A DNA stretch of 64,000 nucleotides from Hepsetus odoe. Its lineage: Eukaryota; Chordata; Actinopteri; Characiformes; Hepsetidae. The notes below the pieces were generated by a model that saw only the letters and a program-made list of their open reading frames with translations, did not search any database and was not told the DNA's origin. Below, one piece after another: positions 52,160 through 57,200 of the stretch. Both the position numbers and the translations under genes were made by a program. Every line of letters begins with the position of its first letter. Position 1 is the stretch's first letter. The stretch spans positions 2,849,929-2,913,928 of the forward strand of contig CM029385.1 in assembly GCA_017165825.1 (NCBI GenBank), written 5' to 3'.

Positions 52160-54185
52160 CTGCTAGGAAACACCACCCGGTTTGTCCTGTGGGATTAACA
52201 GTTAAAAGTTAGCACTGTTTGGCCTCTGATGAGAGAATTCAGCTTCACGGTCTGAAATAGTCTCAGTGCCCGTGAATAACCCATCACTCGACTGAACTCA
52301 GATCAGTAAACGCCTGATTCGCTCATCGGTGCACTCTCATCTATTTTAATGTCTGTAGGAGGTTCTGCTGCACCACAGGTACCTGAGATTTATCTCAGAG
52401 GTCAGGATCATCATGAGGAGCACATGAAGTCTGGTCTTAGTTCTGAGTTTAGCATAACTTGATGAGTTTCCAACCAAATCAACTCAAAAATCAACCTCGG
52501 AAATGAAAAAGCTTTCGGAGGCTTCAGTCCTTCATTCCATGGGCTCAAGAAAATCATTCCTGGCGCAGACCTTCATGCCCTCACTGAAGGTAATGAGAAG
52601 GGGAACTTTAAGGAGATCGGCAGGTTAAGAGGGTTAAACAACTTTTCAACCTTCCAGGATCAGAAATGCAAAACTATGTGGCAGAAATTGCTGTGCAGAA
52701 GAAAACGTGATTTGATTAAGACATTTACATTTACGCTGTTATCCAGAGCGACTTCCATGTCCTAACTGCAGGGTCAGTCTCCCTGGAGCAACTCAAGGTT
52801 AAGGGTTTTGCTCAGGAACCCAACGGTGGTAGAGCTAGAGGTGGGATTTGAACCTGCGTCTCTTAATCCATAGGTCTGTAGGCAAGTATCCTACCACCAA
52901 CTCCACCCAATGAGCAACAAACACAAACACGCTGGACTGAAAACATCTGCCGAAATTAAAGTTCCATGGATTTGCCGGCAAAGTAGAAGTGTAAGTGAAA
53001 GTGATTGTCATCGTGAAACACAGCACACAGTGAACCACAGGCAAATGCATCCTCTGTATTTAACCCCCACACACCATACAGTGGTGGCAGCCATATCCAG
53101 CGCATAGGGAGCAGTAATGGGGACGGTACCTTGCTCAAGACAAATTCATGGCAACCTACTGGTCTGGAATTAGAACGCATGACCCTCCAATATTATCTGC
53201 CCCAGCGAATATTGACTTTTTACCAGTGAAGGTCCTTTTTTCTGATGGCAGATGCTGCATTTTTGGGGCGGGACATAAACTGCAGGAGACGGAGTTCTGA
53301 CTCGGTTAGTCTTGGGCTCAAACTGGCCCACTTCTGAATTTTTTACGACGGTTCTCCTGTGCAGTCCAGTGGGAAACAAACATCTGTGTATCAATAAAGC
53401 GCCATTTCGTAAGCATTTAATTTCAGATTCAAAAACACCTGCTGCCGTTTCCTCTTTTCTGTTTCAGTCAACGAGGAAGAGACTCAAAACGAGTTCTATT
53501 ATGAACTAATATTAATTCATGCTCTGCGCTTGGTCGGTTCCCAGTCAAATAAAGCAACCGTGTTCAAACAGGTGCTTCTGGAAACCCAAACGGAATTGGT
53601 TTCACTGGTACACCACAGTTCTGACTGTTTCTGAACGGTCTGTTTTTTCTGCTGCTGTGTAGCATCCGAGGCACTGACTCGAGTCTATGCAACCCCTCCT
53701 AACGAAGATACCCATTAAGATGCGACGAAAACGTGCTTTCCGATGTGAAGTAAGAAAAACTCTTTCGGCGGCGTGATGCTCCTTTGGAGAATAATCGAGT
53801 AAACGGCCCGTTGTTAAGGCGACGGGATCGACGAGACAGTAAAAACGGACAAAAAACAGCAAGAATATCTGAAGAGTAAAGTCAGTAAGGCACTCTGTAT
53901 CTACTGGAGTGGAATATTACTGTCTCAAATGACTCTGGGTGTTAAAAACGAAACTGGCTGATCATATCGGTTCTAGCCATTTTTATGGGCTCTAGATTTG
54001 GAGGAGTGTGTGAGGGGTGATTAAAGCGGACACTCACGTCTCCATATTGTCTCCCTCCAGGACGGTCTGAACGGGCAGGTAGCCCAAACGCGGATGCTTC
54101 GCGAAATACTTCTTGGAGCGGAACTTGTTCTTCAGCACTTTGGTGAAGTCGCGCATGTCTTCACCCGACGTGGTCTGCAACAGAG

Positions 54186-54255
<70 letters not shown>

Positions 54256-57200
54256 ATGCAGTAGCAGCTGGTCACTTTGGTGTGCGCTGATTCGTTACTT
54301 CTTGACACACATTTAAAGGAACTAGCGCAGGCTTTCTGTCCCTGCAGCGGCTTTTCTAGCATATGGTCTTCAGCTGAAGCTTGGCCTGAAAAGATTCCGC
54401 TGAAATATTTTTAGGAGGAAGCAAAAAGAAGCACAGACCAGGGAATTAGTCGCTCACACACTTGTGCCAGATTGCAGCAAATGAACTGAGCTTAATGGGA
54501 GCGTGTAGCGCTTACTGAGGAATCACAGGAAGAAGAAATACAACTTAATTCCCGACGCGCCCGCAATCTGCTACCGGTTGTAAGGGTTCAGCGCCCACCA
54601 GCGCTGAGCTAAACGACTCATAAGCCCATTCCATCACAGACACACTACAGATACTGTGAATTAGAACCGCAGCGGAGGACTCTTTCCATCATTTCTCATA
54701 GTGAGATCGCGCAGATGAGGCGAACCATCATTTCCTTCCACTTTCGGTTTCGTCTGAGCCAAAACTTTGATCATTTCAGGCAGAAGGCCACAACCCGCCC
54801 GCCAGAACTGCGCGTCCATCTGGTGAAGAGGATGCAGAGTCGACGGAAACGGCCTCGAACGGCAGGGGTGCGCGACGCATCAGACTGAAAGTGATAACGG
54901 CTCGTTCAGGGCAGTGCAGAGGCTGCAGAGTGAGAAGGTGCTTAGATTTCTGCTGAGAAACACAGCAGGCGACCGATATTCAACCGGAGTTGCATTATCG
55001 CTAATCCAGTCCACCAGCTGAGACATGAGGCCTTAAGCGGTGCTTCCTTGAGCTTTTTCGACTTTTCCCACCTCGTCGTCTCTTCCTCCCCAGGAAGAGC
55101 TGGTCAGTTAGTTGCGTAGTTGGAGCAGGTTTGTTGTGGACATGGAGAAATCTTTCAGGACCAACGACAGGAACCACTGACTTCCTAGTGACTGTTCGTC
55201 AACACAGCACAGCAAACAGCTAACCATAACCAAATGCATCCTCTGTATTGAACCCACTCACAGTCATTTCCAGCACCCGGGGAGCAGTGATGGGGACGGT
55301 ATCCTGCTCAAGAGTGCCTTTTTCTTTTGATGCTATAAAATGAGTCGAATGAGTGTGAAAGTCTCCTGATTATGGCTCGGTGACTATGGCTGTTACCCTC
55401 AAACTCAATCTGAGTGTGGTTTCACAGAGATCACGATTTTCTGTCGACTTCTTTGGTAAACAGGCTCGACTCCTGCTGGCTTTACCTTCCCGGTTTGTCT
55501 TAAAAATAAAAGTTTGAAAACGCTTTTGCCCACAAGTGCTTTATTGCATTGAGGACTCCGGTGTGATCATATCCTTTATAGAAGTTGTGTAATTCAGGCT
55601 TGAACCGAAGTCTTTTTGGAGACTTTGTAAAATAAATGTACAATGACAACGAAGTAATGATGAACACTTCAGCTTGTCTGAAATGTTCTCAGTGTCCGTG
55701 AACAACCCATCACGCGATTGAATTCAGATCAGTAAACGCCCGAATCGCTCATCAGGTTCTGCTGGACCACCGGTATTTATCTCAGAGGTTCAGGATCATC
55801 ACGAGGAGCACATGAAGTCTCGTCTTAGTTCTGAGTTTAATTAATTTGGTGAGTTCCCATCTCAATCAACTCGAAAATGAAAAAGCTTTCGGAGGCTTCA
55901 GTCCTTCATTCATTTGGCTCAAGACAAACACTGCTGGCGCAGATTTCCATGCCCTCTGAAGGTAATAAGGGGAACTTTAAGATGGCCAGGTTAAAAGGGT
56001 CAAACAACTTTTCAGAAATGCTGAAAATCAGAACTGCTAAACTATGTGGCAGAAACTGCGGTGCAGAAGAAAATGCGATTTGATTAAGAGCAACGAACAC
56101 AGTGCGGGACGGAGAACATCTGCCCAAATTGAAGTTCCATGTATTTTCCGGCATGGGTGGAAAGTAGAAGAGGTGAAAGTGAAAGTGACTATTTGTCATT
56201 GTGAAACAGCACACAATGAACCGCAGCCAAATGCATCCTCTGCATTTAACCCGCACACACCGTCCTGCAGGAGGCAGTGATGGGAACAGTACCTTGCTCA
56301 AGGGAACCTCAGGTCTGGAATTTGAACCCACAATGCCTTGTCCCTAAAAAACTAGACCACGTGTGAATATGGATCTTTACCAGTAAAGGTCCTTATTTTT
56401 GATGGCCGATGCTGCATTTTGGGGGCGGGGCATGAGCTGCAGGAGACTGCGTTCCGTCTCGTTAGTCTTGGGCTCCAACACCCACAATAAACTGATGCTG
56501 TTGTAACGTCGGCTCCAGAGAAGCAGCTTGTATGACAAACTACCCTTAAAGCAAAACAACATTCACTCACTCACTTTCTTAGCTGCTTGTCCTAATTAGG
56601 GATGCGGGGGGCACTGGAGCCTATCCCAGCTCTCACAGCAGGGAAATACCCTGGCCAGGTTGCCGCCCCATCGCAGGGCAGGGAAAACAACACTGCTGAT
56701 GTGAAACGAAAAGAAAAAAAAAAAGAAAACCTCTGACACGGAGGGCCCGAGAACTCGAACGATCACACGATGCACATTTACGCAAAGGGAGGGATGAGCG
56801 AACGACCCGCAAACTAATAAAAAAAAAATACTATCGGCAAAATGAAAAAGCAATATTGCTGAGATGAAAAAGCAATATCGCAACAGCAGCCGCTCGGAGC
56901 TCTCATTCGCTCTCAGATCGATCTCTGAGCGCGGAGAGCAACATCCCGTCCATCGGCGCGAATTTCAGCTAAATGTGCTTCGTCTGCGGCCGTCAAAGCA
57001 CGAACATATGAAAACACAGGGAGCAGATAAAGCGAAGGGCGCGTTCTCTCCGGGGCTGCGCTGCCACACTTCCAACACTTCTAATACGGCTCGATGTAAC
57101 ACATGCAGGAGCAGATTATACAGCCTGCACATCCCTCACCTCCCCTTTCCCTGCAAGGAAAACCGAAGACATGAAAACTATAAAATGCACTTTGACTCAC

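Larger units (their letters stand above)
52238..53320 (+). repeat. Intronic duplication, copy 1
   Basis: Shares extended similarity, in the same orientation, with 55668-56477: AACCCATCAC, AAAGCTTTCGGAGGCTTCAG, AACTATGTGGCAGAAA, a family A SINE and GTTAGTCTTGGGCTC at the end. It carries an additional family B SINE (52721-52911) absent from copy 2. The 137-nt utrn exon lies between the copies. Confidence 0.9.
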
